In this document: in pieces, positions 44,597 to 52,947 of the stretch
Layout of the letters: each line of letters begins with the position of its first letter
Position numbering within the stretch: the first letter of the stretch is position 1
NCBI GenBank assembly: GCA_007745835.1
Contig: CP036424.1
Coordinates: 558,001 to 622,000 of the forward strand
DNA from: Planctomycetes bacterium MalM25
GTDB taxonomy: Bacteria; Planctomycetota; Planctomycetia; Pirellulales; Lacipirellulaceae
Direction: 5' to 3'
Length of the DNA: 64,000 nt
Program-made: the position numbers and the translations under genes
Notes under the pieces: generated by a model
Seen by the model: the letters and a program-made list of their open reading frames with translations, nothing else
Databases searched by the model: none
Told to the model about the DNA's origin: nothing

Positions 44597-45546
44597 CCCG
44601 GCTGCTGGATGTGCACATCCATCTGCGGGAAGGGGATGCCGATCTGGGCGCCGTCGAGGCTGATCTTCACGGCGCGGGTCAGCGCCTGTTTCACGTCGAG
44701 GTAGTCACCGGTTGGGGCCCAGATCTGGACCTTCCAATCGACGCTCGAGGCGCCGAGGCCGACGAGCACTACGCCCGGCTCCGGGTCGGTGAGCCCTCCC
44801 GGCGTGTCGGCGAGGGCCCGCTCGAGGGCGGAGCGCGTCGCGTCGATGTCGGCGTCGTAGGCGGCGCCCACCTCCACGTCGACCCGCCGCACTGGGTGGT
44901 GCGTGATGTTCTCGATCGTCGAGCCGAAGACCGCGCTGTTGGGGATCAGGATGCGCCGATTATCGAAGGTGTCGAGCGTGGTGGTGAAGAGTTCGATCTC
45001 GTCGACCTTGCCGAGCTGGCCGTTGAGGTTCACGACATCGCCCACCTTGAAGGGGCGGAAGAGCAGCAGCATGGCTCCCGCGGCAAAGTTGGAGAGTGTC
45101 CCTTGGAACGCGAGGCCGACGGCGAAGCCCGCGGCGCCGAGCACGGCGGCGAAGCTCGTGGTCTCCACCCCGAAGTAGCTGATGCAGCTCAAGCCCGCGA
45201 GCAAGAGCACGCCCCACCGGGCGAGCTTCGAGAGAAACTTCGAGAGGGTCGGGTCAAACTTCAGCTTCGTCAGGCTCGAGCGGACGGCCGCTCCGACCCA
45301 GCCAGCGATCGTCATCGCGACGAACAGGATGACCAGCACGAGCGCGACCCGCATGCCCGCTTGCACCGCGAGGAAGGTCCAGTCGTCTGGGGTCAGCTCA
45401 CCCCACCTGCCCGCCATGATCAGGTCGATCAGCTCCTGCAGGTGCTCGGTCGCCGTCTTCGCGGCTTCCGTGGTCTCTCCGCCGGATTCGGCGATCTGGT
45501 TGACCGGTTCGGTGGTCTCGGCGGTCGGGGTCTCTTCTGCGGGCAT
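44593..45546 (-). CDS. MscS-family mechanosensitive channel
   Basis: A 317-residue channel protein. N-terminal region (acidic, then helices FLAVQAGMRVALVLVILFVA and WGVLLLAGLSCISYFGV) leads to the pore-lining helix FAAVLGAAGFAVGLAFQGTLSNFAAGAMLLLFRPF, the family signature, then a beta domain (GKVDEIELFTTTLDTFDNRRILIPNSAVFGSTIENIT) and a cytoplasmic cage. It releases osmolytes under hypoosmotic shock. ATG 45546 is chosen. Its stop and the mutY stop overlap within CTAG. Confidence 0.93.
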   Translation of the reverse strand: MPAEETPTAETTEPVNQIAESGGETTEAAKTATEHLQELIDLIMAGRWGELTPDDWTFLAVQAGMRVALVLVILFVAMTIAGWVGAAVRSSLTKLKFDPTLSKFLSKLARWGVLLLAGLSCISYFGVETTSFAAVLGAAGFAVGLAFQGTLSNFAAGAMLLLFRPFKVGDVVNLNGQLGKVDEIELFTTTLDTFDNRRILIPNSAVFGSTIENITHHPVRRVDVEVGAAYDADIDATRSALERALADTPGGLTDPEPGVVLVGLGASSVDWKVQIWAPTGDYLDVKQALTRAVKISLDGAQIGIPFPQMDVHIQQPG

Positions 45547-45677
45547 CGGGGTCTCCTGCAAGCAATCATCGAAACAAGCCGTGCGGGCGGATAGCAGATG
45601 GCGCCGCCCGGGGGCAAGGCGAATCGCCCGGTTCGGCGTTGCCTCGTGGGGCGAAGCCCCGTACTCTCCGCCCCGCC

Positions 45678-46538
45678 ATGCGAAACGCTCGATTGCTAGC
45701 AACGATCCACGCCTGCTTGCTGGCGAGCCTCGTCGGCGGTTGCCGATCGGTGGAGCAGCGCGTCGTCGCGTCGAACCACCGGAACTGGGCGCCCGACCAG
45801 TCGGTCTTGCCCACCGCCGAATTCCAGGGCGACAAGCTGACGGTCCGCAACGTGCGGTACTGTAAGCACCTCGCCGACGGCGAGTACGTGCTCGACCACC
45901 AAGACCGCGCGTACGACCTCAAGCGTCTGCGCGGCGTCGACTTCATCACGATGCCCTTCGGCCCCGTGCCGGCGCTGGCGCACACGATGGTGAGCTTCGA
46001 GTTCGCGCCGCGCCCGCCGTTGCGGAAGCCGGAGCACCTCGCCGTGAGCGTCGAGGTCCGCAAGGAGAAGGGGGAGGAACAGTTCAACCCGGCGCTCGGG
46101 CTCGCGCAGCAGTACGAGATCATGTACGTGGTCGCGGACGAGCGCGACCTGCTCTACCGCCAAGCGGTGACCTACGACGGGCCGACGTACGTCTACCGCA
46201 CGACCGCGCCACCCCAAGCGGCCCGCGAGCTGCTCGCCAGCATGCTCGACCGCGCAAACCAGTTGGCCGAAGACCCTGAGTTCTACCACTTGTTGACGAA
46301 CAACTGCACGACGAACATCGCCGACCACGTCAACCTGATCCGTCCCAACAAGATCCGCTTCGACGCCGGCGTCCTGCTGCCCGGCCTCTCCGCGAAGAAG
46401 GCCTACGACGAGGGCTTGCTCGTGACCCGCGCCGGGGAGAGCTTCGAGCAGCTCCAGTCCCGCGCCCTCATCAACACCCGCGCCCGCATCGCGGCGAACG
46501 ACCCGTCGCTCGATTTCAGCGAGACGATCCGGCGGTAG
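45678..46538 (+). CDS. DUF4105/Lnb N-terminal domain lipoprotein
   Basis: A 286-residue lipoprotein; signal peptide LLATIHACLLASLVGGC with lipobox. The domain has DFITMPFGPVPALAHTMVSF, EIMYVVADERDLLYRQAV, TYVYRTTAPPQAARELLASM and the Cys motif FYHLLTNNCTTNIADHVN, matching the Lnb N-terminal periplasmic (DUF4105) family with its catalytic-looking NNC motif. In Enterococcus-type Lnb it helps N-terminal lipoprotein modification; a role here is inferred from family. ATG 45678 starts the signal peptide. Confidence 0.85.
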   Translation: MRNARLLATIHACLLASLVGGCRSVEQRVVASNHRNWAPDQSVLPTAEFQGDKLTVRNVRYCKHLADGEYVLDHQDRAYDLKRLRGVDFITMPFGPVPALAHTMVSFEFAPRPPLRKPEHLAVSVEVRKEKGEEQFNPALGLAQQYEIMYVVADERDLLYRQAVTYDGPTYVYRTTAPPQAARELLASMLDRANQLAEDPEFYHLLTNNCTTNIADHVNLIRPNKIRFDAGVLLPGLSAKKAYDEGLLVTRAGESFEQLQSRALINTRARIAANDPSLDFSETIRR

Positions 46539-46714
46539 CCGAGTCGGCAGACGGCAGAGAACCGAGGGGCAAAGCCGCCGGCGGAAGCCGGCCGATCGCC
46601 CCGCTAGGTCGGTCCCCTTGCATCGCATCCGTCGGCTACCGCCGACGCCTGAGGCGTCTTCTGATGGCGCGGGCCCTCCCGGTCGTTCGTGCGATCGGGG
46701 AGAATGCCCGGGCT

Positions 46715-48595
46715 ATGCCCATCCCGCCCGAACCCCGTGTGAACGTCGCCGACCGCCTGGCGGAGGCTGCGCGCGAGCGGCCCAACGCGATCGCACTCGC
46801 GGCCGCGGACGGCCAGGGCGGCTTCTCGACGGTCACCTTTGAGGCACTCAACGAAGACGCCGACACGCTCGCCCGCGGCTTCGCGGCGATGGGGATCGGC
46901 CCGGGCAAGCGGATCGCGATGCTCGTGAAGCCGGGCGTCGAGTTCGTGACGCTCGTCTTCGCGCTGCTGCGGACCGGGGCGACGATGGTCCTCGTCGACG
47001 CCGGGCTGGGCCGCAAGAACATTGTGCGGTGTTTGGCGTCGACCGATCCGGACGGCTTCGTGGCGATCCCGCTGGGGCACGCGATGCGGGTGCTCAAGCG
47101 GAAGCACTTCCCGAACGCGAAGCTCAATGTCACCGTCGGCCGCCGCTGGGGCTGGGGCGGGGAGACGCTCGACTCGGTGCGCAGGCTCGGTGAGCATGAA
47201 TTCCCCTCCCCCACGGGGGGAGGGGCGAGGGGAGGGGGTCGGTCATCATCAACGATGTCGTCTTCCTGTATCGAAGCACCACAAGAAGGATCAGCAAACG
47301 ACCAATCCACAGGCGAGTCACTCGGTACGGACACTCTCGACCCTCCCCTAGCCCCTCCCTTTCAAGGGAGGAGGATTCAGCACACGTCGGCCGACGATCC
47401 GGCAGCGATCGTCTTCACTTCGGGCAGCACCGGTCCGCCGAAGGGGGTCCTCTACACGCACCAGACGTTCGTCACGCAGTGCGATTCGATCCAGCGGCAG
47501 TACGACATCCGGCCGGGCGATGTCGACCTCGCCTGCTTCCCGCTGTTCGGCCTGTTCAACGTCGCCTGCGGCGTGACGACCGTCCTGCCGGAGATGGACT
47601 TCTCGCGGCCCGCCTCGTGCGACCCCAAGAAGGTCCTCGCGGCGGCGAACCAGTGGAAGGTGACGCAGGCGTTCGCTTCGCCCGCGGTGTGGGACCGGCT
47701 GAGCCGCCATTGCGAGGAGACCGGCGAGTCGATCCCGACGCTGAAGAAGCTTCTCTCGTGCGGCGCCCCGGTCCCCGCGAAGGTGATGCGTCGGACGCTC
47801 CCGTGCGTCCACCCCGAAGCGACGATGCACACCCCCTACGGCGCTACCGAGAGCCTGCCCGTGGCGACGATCGAAGCCCAAGAGATCCTCAACGAGACCG
47901 CCGCCAAGACCGACGAGGGCGCTGGCGTCTGCGTCGGCCGCCGGTTCGACGGCATCGAAGGCTTCCAGTGGCGCGTCATCCGCATCTCCGACGACCCGAT
48001 CCCCACGATCGACCAGACCGAAGAACTCCCGCAGGGAGAGATCGGAGAGCTGATCGTCAAAGGCCCACAGGTCAGCAAGCAGTATCTCGCCCAGCCGGGG
48101 TCGGCAGACCCCGGATCAGCTAACCAAAGCGCCCCGACTCACAACGAGCTCTCAAAGATCCAAGAGGGTGACGACGTCTGGCACCGCATCGGCGACGTCG
48201 GCTACTTCGACGACCAAGAGCGTTTCTGGTACTGCGGGCGGAAGTCGCAGCGCGTGGTGACTGAAAGCAAGACCTACTACACGGAGTGTGTTGAACAGGT
48301 TTGCAATACGGCTGTCGATGTTGAGAAGACCGCATTGGTTGGCGTTGGTAAGGCTGGCGATCCACACCCTGTTTTGGTTGTACAAACGGCTATGCAAGCT
48401 TTCCCGCACGCAACCGATTGGGATATCGAGCTGTTTGAATTGATTGAAAGCAAGGAAGCTACCCAGGGGCTAGATCACGTTTGGATCTACGACGGAGTAA
48501 CGCTCCCCACCGACATCCGCCACAACTCGAAAATCCGCCGCGAGGAACTCGCCTTTTGGGCCGAGAAGCAGCTTCGCAGGCAGGGTCGTTTGTGA
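46715..48595 (+). CDS. oleC: OleC-type acyl adenylate-forming beta-lactone synthetase
   Basis: A 626-residue AMP-binding enzyme. In the ole pathway it turns beta-hydroxy acids into beta-lactones that OleB decarboxylates to olefins. Key motifs are the P-loop FTSGSTGPPKGV, CFPLFGLFNVACG, the adenylation motif PYGATESLPVATIE, GVCVGRRF, GEIGELIVKGPQVSKQYL, WHRIGDVGYFDDQERFWYCGRKSQRV and the C-terminal hinge. oleD is next downstream. Residues about 161-222 (PSPTGGGARGGG ... PPFQGRR) come from an inserted palindromic repeat and are not part of the enzyme; see the finding. ATG 46715 begins MPIPPEPRVNVADRLAEAA. Confidence 0.82.
   Translation: MPIPPEPRVNVADRLAEAARERPNAIALAAADGQGGFSTVTFEALNEDADTLARGFAAMGIGPGKRIAMLVKPGVEFVTLVFALLRTGATMVLVDAGLGRKNIVRCLASTDPDGFVAIPLGHAMRVLKRKHFPNAKLNVTVGRRWGWGGETLDSVRRLGEHEFPSPTGGGARGGGRSSSTMSSSCIEAPQEGSANDQSTGESLGTDTLDPPLAPPFQGRRIQHTSADDPAAIVFTSGSTGPPKGVLYTHQTFVTQCDSIQRQYDIRPGDVDLACFPLFGLFNVACGVTTVLPEMDFSRPASCDPKKVLAAANQWKVTQAFASPAVWDRLSRHCEETGESIPTLKKLLSCGAPVPAKVMRRTLPCVHPEATMHTPYGATESLPVATIEAQEILNETAAKTDEGAGVCVGRRFDGIEGFQWRVIRISDDPIPTIDQTEELPQGEIGELIVKGPQVSKQYLAQPGSADPGSANQSAPTHNELSKIQEGDDVWHRIGDVGYFDDQERFWYCGRKSQRVVTESKTYYTECVEQVCNTAVDVEKTALVGVGKAGDPHPVLVVQTAMQAFPHATDWDIELFELIESKEATQGLDHVWIYDGVTLPTDIRHNSKIRREELAFWAEKQLRRQGRL
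47197..47378. repeat. Palindromic MITE-like repeat inserted inside oleC (family A)
   Basis: A ~182-bp element within the oleC reading frame with the same structure as 39756-39940: C-tract/G-tract hairpins at both ends (TTCCCCTCCCCCACGGGGGG; CCCTCCCCTAGCCCCTCC) and a shared core (TCCTGTA, CCACAGGCGAGTC). The outer ends TGAATTCC and GGATTCA are inverted. AGCA is found on both sides (47193-47196; 47379-47382), a likely target duplication. Element plus duplication is 186 bases, a multiple of three. Confidence 0.85.
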
Positions 48596-48705
48596 TTTCT
48601 CCCGGCACTGACGCTTAGGGCTCGCGGCAACTGATTCCGCCTTCCCAATTCCCACTTCCCAATTCGCCCCTCGGGCGGCCAACCACTCGCGAACCACTTA
48701 GTCCC

Positions 48706-49758
48706 ATGCGTTGCCTCGTCACCGGCGCCGGCGGCTTCTTAGGCCGTTACGTTTGCGAGCAGTTGCTCGCACGCGGCGACTCCGTGCGCGGGCTGGCGCG
48801 TAGCGAGTACCCGGAGCTGACGGCGACCGGCGTGGAGATGGTTCGCGGCGACTTGGCCGATCGTGACACGGTCGTCCGCGCGTGCGAGGGGGTCGACTGC
48901 GTCTTCCACGTCGGCGGCAAGGTCGGCGTGTGGGGGAAGTGGTTCGACTACTTCCAGGCGAACGTCCACGGCACGCTCAACGTCCTCGGCGCCTGCCGCG
49001 AGCAGGGCGTCGGACGCCTGGTGAACACCTCCAGCCCGAGCGTCACCTTCGACGCGGCCCGCTGGGACTGCGACCAGCGCGGCGTCGACAACTCGGCGCC
49101 CTACCCGACCAACTGGCTCGCCCACTACCCGCACTCCAAGGCGATCGCCGAGAACTTTGTGCTGACCCAAGACGGCACGGCGGGGCCGGGCGGTGTCGTG
49201 CTGCGGACGACCTCGCTCCGTCCGCACCTGGTCTGGGGGCCACGCGATCACCACCTCACCCGCCGGCTTGTTGAGCGGGCGCGGGCCGGTCAGCTCAAGC
49301 GGGTCGGCGAGGGGAAGAACCGCGTCGACATGGTCTACGTCGAGAACGCGGCGGAGGCGCAGCTGCTCGCGGCCGAGGAACTCGCACAGGCCGAACCGAA
49401 GAACGCGGGCAAGGCGTACTTCATCTCGCAGGCGGAGCCGGTGGATTGCTGGGCGTGGATCGACCAGATCCTCGCGCTGGTCGACCTGCCGCCGGTGGAG
49501 AAATCGGTCTCCGCCCGCACGGCCTATTACGCCGGCGCCCTGCTGGAGACCAAGCACTGGCTGCTCCGCGATTTCAAGAACGAGCCTCGGATGACCCGCT
49601 TCGTCGCCCGCTCGCTGGCGACCGACCACTGGTTCGACAAGGAGGCGGCCGCCCAAGATTTCGGCTACCGCCCTCGGGTTTCGACCGAAGAGGGAATGCA
49701 GAGGCTCGGCGATTGGTTGCGTCAGCAACCCGAGCCCCGGAGGGGCGAAAGCGCGTAG
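48706..49758 (+). CDS. oleD: OleD-type NAD-dependent reductase
   Basis: A 350-residue extended-SDR protein, 2-alkyl-3-oxoalkanoate reductase in the ole pathway, acting before OleC. The Rossmann motif is GAGGFLGRYVCEQLLARG; the catalytic Tyr-Lys pair lies in YPHSKAIAENF; RTTSLRPHLVWGPRDHHLTRRL and VDMVYVENAAEAQLLA are typical of the 3-beta-HSD/OleD group. The last residues (PEPRRGESA) and the stop codon are encoded in a palindromic repeat. oleA and oleB are not in the window. Confidence 0.84.
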   Translation: MRCLVTGAGGFLGRYVCEQLLARGDSVRGLARSEYPELTATGVEMVRGDLADRDTVVRACEGVDCVFHVGGKVGVWGKWFDYFQANVHGTLNVLGACREQGVGRLVNTSSPSVTFDAARWDCDQRGVDNSAPYPTNWLAHYPHSKAIAENFVLTQDGTAGPGGVVLRTTSLRPHLVWGPRDHHLTRRLVERARAGQLKRVGEGKNRVDMVYVENAAEAQLLAAEELAQAEPKNAGKAYFISQAEPVDCWAWIDQILALVDLPPVEKSVSARTAYYAGALLETKHWLLRDFKNEPRMTRFVARSLATDHWFDKEAAAQDFGYRPRVSTEEGMQRLGDWLRQQPEPRRGESA

Positions 49759-49847
49759 CCGGGGGCGTGAGCCCCCGGGATGCGATCACCGTCGCCGGTT
49801 CCCAGGGGCTCACGCCCCCGGCTACGCGCCGCTGCCCCTCCGGGGCT
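49730..49847. repeat. Long inverted repeat across the oleD 3' end (family D)
   Basis: A perfect 25-bp inner arm (49751-49775 with 49805-49829; the top strand begins GCGCGTAGCCGGGGGCGTGA) is flanked by outer CCCCGGAGGGGC arms with a four-base mismatch, so the total is about 41 bases per arm. The central arm is itself partly self-complementary (GGGGGC..GCCCCC). A sister element lies at 52678-52830. It supplies the oleD stop codon region. Confidence 0.85.
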
Positions 49848-49985
49848 ACCTCGTCGGGGCGTCACCTTCTCGGGACCGCTCGGGCCAAATACACTGGCGG
49901 GTCTGTCTCGACTCGCCACCCCGCACTCACGTGCGAGGCTCGCCACGAAACCATCCGCCATCCGCCTTCCCCACTCCCCCTTCTG

Positions 49986-51785
49986 ATGCTTCGCACTCAC
50001 ACCTGTGGCGACCTCCGCAAGTCCGACGCCGGGACCCAAGCGACCCTGTGCGGCTGGGTCGATAGCTACCGCGACCACGGTGGCGGGCTGTTCGTCGACC
50101 TCCGAGACCGGTACGGCATCACCCAGGTGGTCTTCAACCCGCCCGACACGTCGGCCGACATCATCGAGGCGTCGAAGGACCTCCGTGCGGAGTACGTGAT
50201 CCAGGTCACGGGCAACGTCGAGCCGCGGCCCGAGGGGATGGCGAACCCGAAGCACGCGTCGGGCGACATCGAGCTGCGCGTCACGGAGCTGAAGGTCCTC
50301 AACAAGTCGAAGGCCCCGCCGGTCTCGCCGAGTGAGTCGGTCACGGAACTGGCGGGCGAGGACCTGCGGCTAAAGCACCGGTACCTCGACCTGCGTCGGC
50401 CCGCGATGCAGCGCGCGATGCTCTTGCGCGACAAGATCACCAAGCGGATGCGCGACTACTTCGAGGAGCACCAATTCGTCGACGTGGAGACGCCCATCCT
50501 CGGACGCAGCACGCCCGAGGGGGCGCGGGACTACCTGGTGCCGTCGCGCGTGCACCACGGCAAGTTCTACGCGCTGCCGCAGTCGCCGCAGCTGTACAAG
50601 CAGATCCTCATGATGGCGGGCTACGACCGCTACGTGCAGATCGCCCGCTGCTTCCGCGACGAGGACCTCCGCGCCGACCGGCAGCCCGAGTTCACCCAGG
50701 TCGACCTCGAGATGGCGTTCATCGACGACGACGACGTCATGACGATGATCGACGGCCTTGTCGCGAAGCTCGCCAAGGAGATCCTCGACATCGACGTCCC
50801 GCTGCCGCTGCCGCGCATGACCTACGACGAGGCGATGCGGCGTTTCGGGCATGATGCGCCCGACCTCCGCTTCGGCCTGGAGATCGTCGACCTCACCGAC
50901 CTGGCGCCCAAGTCCGACTTCGGCGTCTTCAAGAGCGTCACCGAGTCGGGCGGCCACGTGCGGGCGATCTGCGTTCCGCAAGGGACGAAGCAGTACAGCC
51001 GCCGCGGCATCGACGGCCTCACGGAGTACGTGAAGGGCCTCGGCGCGAAGGGGCTCGCCTGGTTCAAGGTTGAAGACGTTGACGGCAAGCCGACGCTCAA
51101 CTCGAACATCGCCAAGTTCTTCAGCCCCGAGCTCCTCGCCGAGATGGCCGAGCGGCTCGACGCGAAGCCGGGCGACCTTGTCCTCTTCTCCGCCGCCGAT
51201 TGGCTCAGCACGTGCAAGGTGCTGCACGGCCTGCGGACCAAGGTCGCCGCCGAGATGAAGCTGTACGACGAGAAGGACATGAACTTCTCGTGGGTCGTCG
51301 AGTTCCCGATGTTCGAGAAGACCGAGGACGCCGACAACCCGCAGGCGACCGGCGCCTGGTCGGCGATGCACCACCCGTTCACCGCCCCTTTGGATGAGCA
51401 TGTCGAGTACCTCGACTCGGACCCGGCCAAGTGCCGCGCGAAGGCGTACGACCTCGTCATCAACGGCAGCGAGGCGGGCGGCGGCACGATCCGGATCCAC
51501 GACCCCGAGGTCCAGTCGAAGGTCTTCACGCTGCTGGGCATCGACGAGGAGACCGCCAACGACCGCTTCGGCTTCCTGCTCGAGGCCCTCGCCTACGGCG
51601 CCCCGCCGCACGGCGGTCTCGCCCTCGGCCTCGACCGCGTGGTGATGCTCTTCGGCGGCTACGACAACATCCGCGACGTGATCGCCTTCCCGAAGACGCA
51701 GAAGGCGTCCGACATGATGACCGAGGCGCCAGGGGCGGTCGACGCGAAGCAGCTCAAGGAGCTGGCGGTGAAGCTGGATTTGTAG
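49986..51785 (+). CDS. aspS: Aspartate--tRNA ligase
   Basis: Class II synthetase for tRNA-Asp (and perhaps Asn). The 599 residues run MLRTHTCGDLRKSDAGTQATLCGWVDSYRDHGG (OB-fold), motif 2 region FRDEDLRADRQPEFTQVD, the bacterial GAD insertion (GTKQYSRRGIDGLTEYVK..), and motif 3 GLALGLDRVVMLFGG with DVIAFPKTQKASDMMTEAP at the end. ATG 49986 begins the protein. Start and length are normal for bacterial AspRS. Confidence 0.97.
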   Translation: MLRTHTCGDLRKSDAGTQATLCGWVDSYRDHGGGLFVDLRDRYGITQVVFNPPDTSADIIEASKDLRAEYVIQVTGNVEPRPEGMANPKHASGDIELRVTELKVLNKSKAPPVSPSESVTELAGEDLRLKHRYLDLRRPAMQRAMLLRDKITKRMRDYFEEHQFVDVETPILGRSTPEGARDYLVPSRVHHGKFYALPQSPQLYKQILMMAGYDRYVQIARCFRDEDLRADRQPEFTQVDLEMAFIDDDDVMTMIDGLVAKLAKEILDIDVPLPLPRMTYDEAMRRFGHDAPDLRFGLEIVDLTDLAPKSDFGVFKSVTESGGHVRAICVPQGTKQYSRRGIDGLTEYVKGLGAKGLAWFKVEDVDGKPTLNSNIAKFFSPELLAEMAERLDAKPGDLVLFSAADWLSTCKVLHGLRTKVAAEMKLYDEKDMNFSWVVEFPMFEKTEDADNPQATGAWSAMHHPFTAPLDEHVEYLDSDPAKCRAKAYDLVINGSEAGGGTIRIHDPEVQSKVFTLLGIDEETANDRFGFLLEALAYGAPPHGGLALGLDRVVMLFGGYDNIRDVIAFPKTQKASDMMTEAPGAVDAKQLKELAVKLDL

Positions 51786-51855
51786 AGGAGTCGATGTGCT
51801 TCGTCGAGAGATGCGATAACGCCTGCTTATTGAATCAAGAGTGATCGGATATTCG

Positions 51856-52581
51856 ATGAAAGGCCAAGAGTTTATCGATCTAAAAAACCGCATCAAGGAG
51901 AACTTCACGGACTCTGATTGGCGTGAACTGGCAGTGCTGGTTGATGCGGAGCGTTTGATTACTGCCGATGATCGCCTACTTAGAAGCCTCCGATTCGGAG
52001 ATGATGACTACGAAGGATGTATATTGAAAGTTCTGCGTCGAGTATTCGACGCGGATGAAGCGAATGTTGAGATCGTGCTGAACTTTCTGGAGGAGAGGTG
52101 TGGACCTGAAGGTGAGTGCATCTCTAGTGTGGAGCCGGCAGGCCGCACTGTTGTCTTCTCACCATCGGTTTTCCGCTTACCCGACGTTGAAGTAGACACA
52201 AGTCTGGTGTCAGTGATGATGCCATTCGATGCTGAGTTCGCGCCGGTCTACGAGGCGATTGCGGAAGCTGCAAGTGCAGCCGATTACAGGTGCCTTCGAG
52301 CGGATGACATATGGGATGACTCGACTGTCATTCAAGACATTTTCGCGCTGATCTTTGAGTCGAATGTGGTGGTTTGCGATTTCTCAACCAAGAACCCGAA
52401 CGTCTTCTACGAAGCAGGTATCGCCCATACTCTCGGTAAGCACGTCGTGCCGATTACACAGCACGAATCCGATATTCCATTCGATGTTCGACATCATCGT
52501 TACATCAAGTATCTGAGCAATGCGGAGGGGCTGTCAGCGCTAAGACAGAAGTTGTCTTCTCGATTAGCTACGTTGCGATGA
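51856..52581 (+). CDS. Low-GC protein with TIR/deoxyribosyltransferase-like domain
   Basis: A 241-residue protein of clearly lower GC than its surroundings. Residues 1-80 form a helical N-terminus (LKNRIKENFTDSDWRELAVLVDAERLI, LKVLRRVFDADEANVEIVLNFLEE), recalling effector-associated death-like domains. Residues 117-200 show VSVMMPFDAEFAPVYEAI, DIWDDSTVIQDIFALIFESNVVVCDFS and NPNVFYEAGIAHTLGKHVVPI, the pattern of TIR-like or 2-deoxyribosyltransferase-like nucleotide enzymes, with Glu186 a candidate catalytic residue. ATG 51856 is preferred to GTG 51841. It is flanked downstream by repeats. A role in phage or stress signalling is only an inference. Confidence 0.72.
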   Translation: MKGQEFIDLKNRIKENFTDSDWRELAVLVDAERLITADDRLLRSLRFGDDDYEGCILKVLRRVFDADEANVEIVLNFLEERCGPEGECISSVEPAGRTVVFSPSVFRLPDVEVDTSLVSVMMPFDAEFAPVYEAIAEAASAADYRCLRADDIWDDSTVIQDIFALIFESNVVVCDFSTKNPNVFYEAGIAHTLGKHVVPITQHESDIPFDVRHHRYIKYLSNAEGLSALRQKLSSRLATLR

Positions 52582-52586
52582 CCGCC

Positions 52587-52652
52587 GGGTGCCACTGGCG
52601 TGAAGCGGAGACCCGGTTAGTCCATCGCACTGGCGTGCCGCCAGTGGCGCCC
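52587..52652. repeat. GCCACTGGCG-type inverted repeat
   Basis: GGGTGCCACTGGCG (52587-52600) pairs with CGCCAGTGGCGCCC (52639-52652) with one wobble, and CACTGGCG/CGCCAGTG forms a tight 8-bp hairpin at 52628-52646. It lies just after the low-GC TIR-like gene. Confidence 0.7.
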
Positions 52653-52677
52653 GTGCTGGGCGTTTCTTGAGAGAGTC

Positions 52678-52830
52678 CCGGAGGGACGACGGCGCGTAGC
52701 CAGGGGCGTGAGCCCCTGGTTCTCGGGGGCGTCTTCGCCGAGCCCCGGAGGGGCGGCAGCGATTCGTCCGGCGTGGTTTCCAGGGGCTTGCGCCCCTGGC
52801 TACGCGCTGTCGCCCCCGACGGGGCTGTTT
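52678..52830. repeat. Inverted repeat, sister of the 49730 element (family D)
   Basis: Arms 52692-52719 and 52780-52807 pair with two mismatches and include CCAGGGGC/GCCCCTGG, each also self-complementary. The intervening piece includes GCCCCGGAGGGGC, which matches the outer arm of the family D repeat at 49730-49847. Confidence 0.82.
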
Positions 52831-52947
52831 TTCTTCTGCGAACCTTCTCTGTCGGGTTCTGTGCGGGGCCGTTGATTAGCGGGGACGACGCGTGGGTTTT
52901 CTGCTCCGCGGCGCCGCTTCAACGCTTGGAACACGAGGAAAGGCCCG

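Larger units (their letters stand above)
52582..52947. other. Repeat-filled gap
   Basis: About 365 bases without a gene, mostly filled by two repeat elements: a CACTGGCG-type inverted repeat near 52587-52652 and a family D element at 52678-52830. The last 110 bases contain the promoter region and a good GAGGAAAGG ribosome site for the gene at 52948. Confidence 0.6.
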
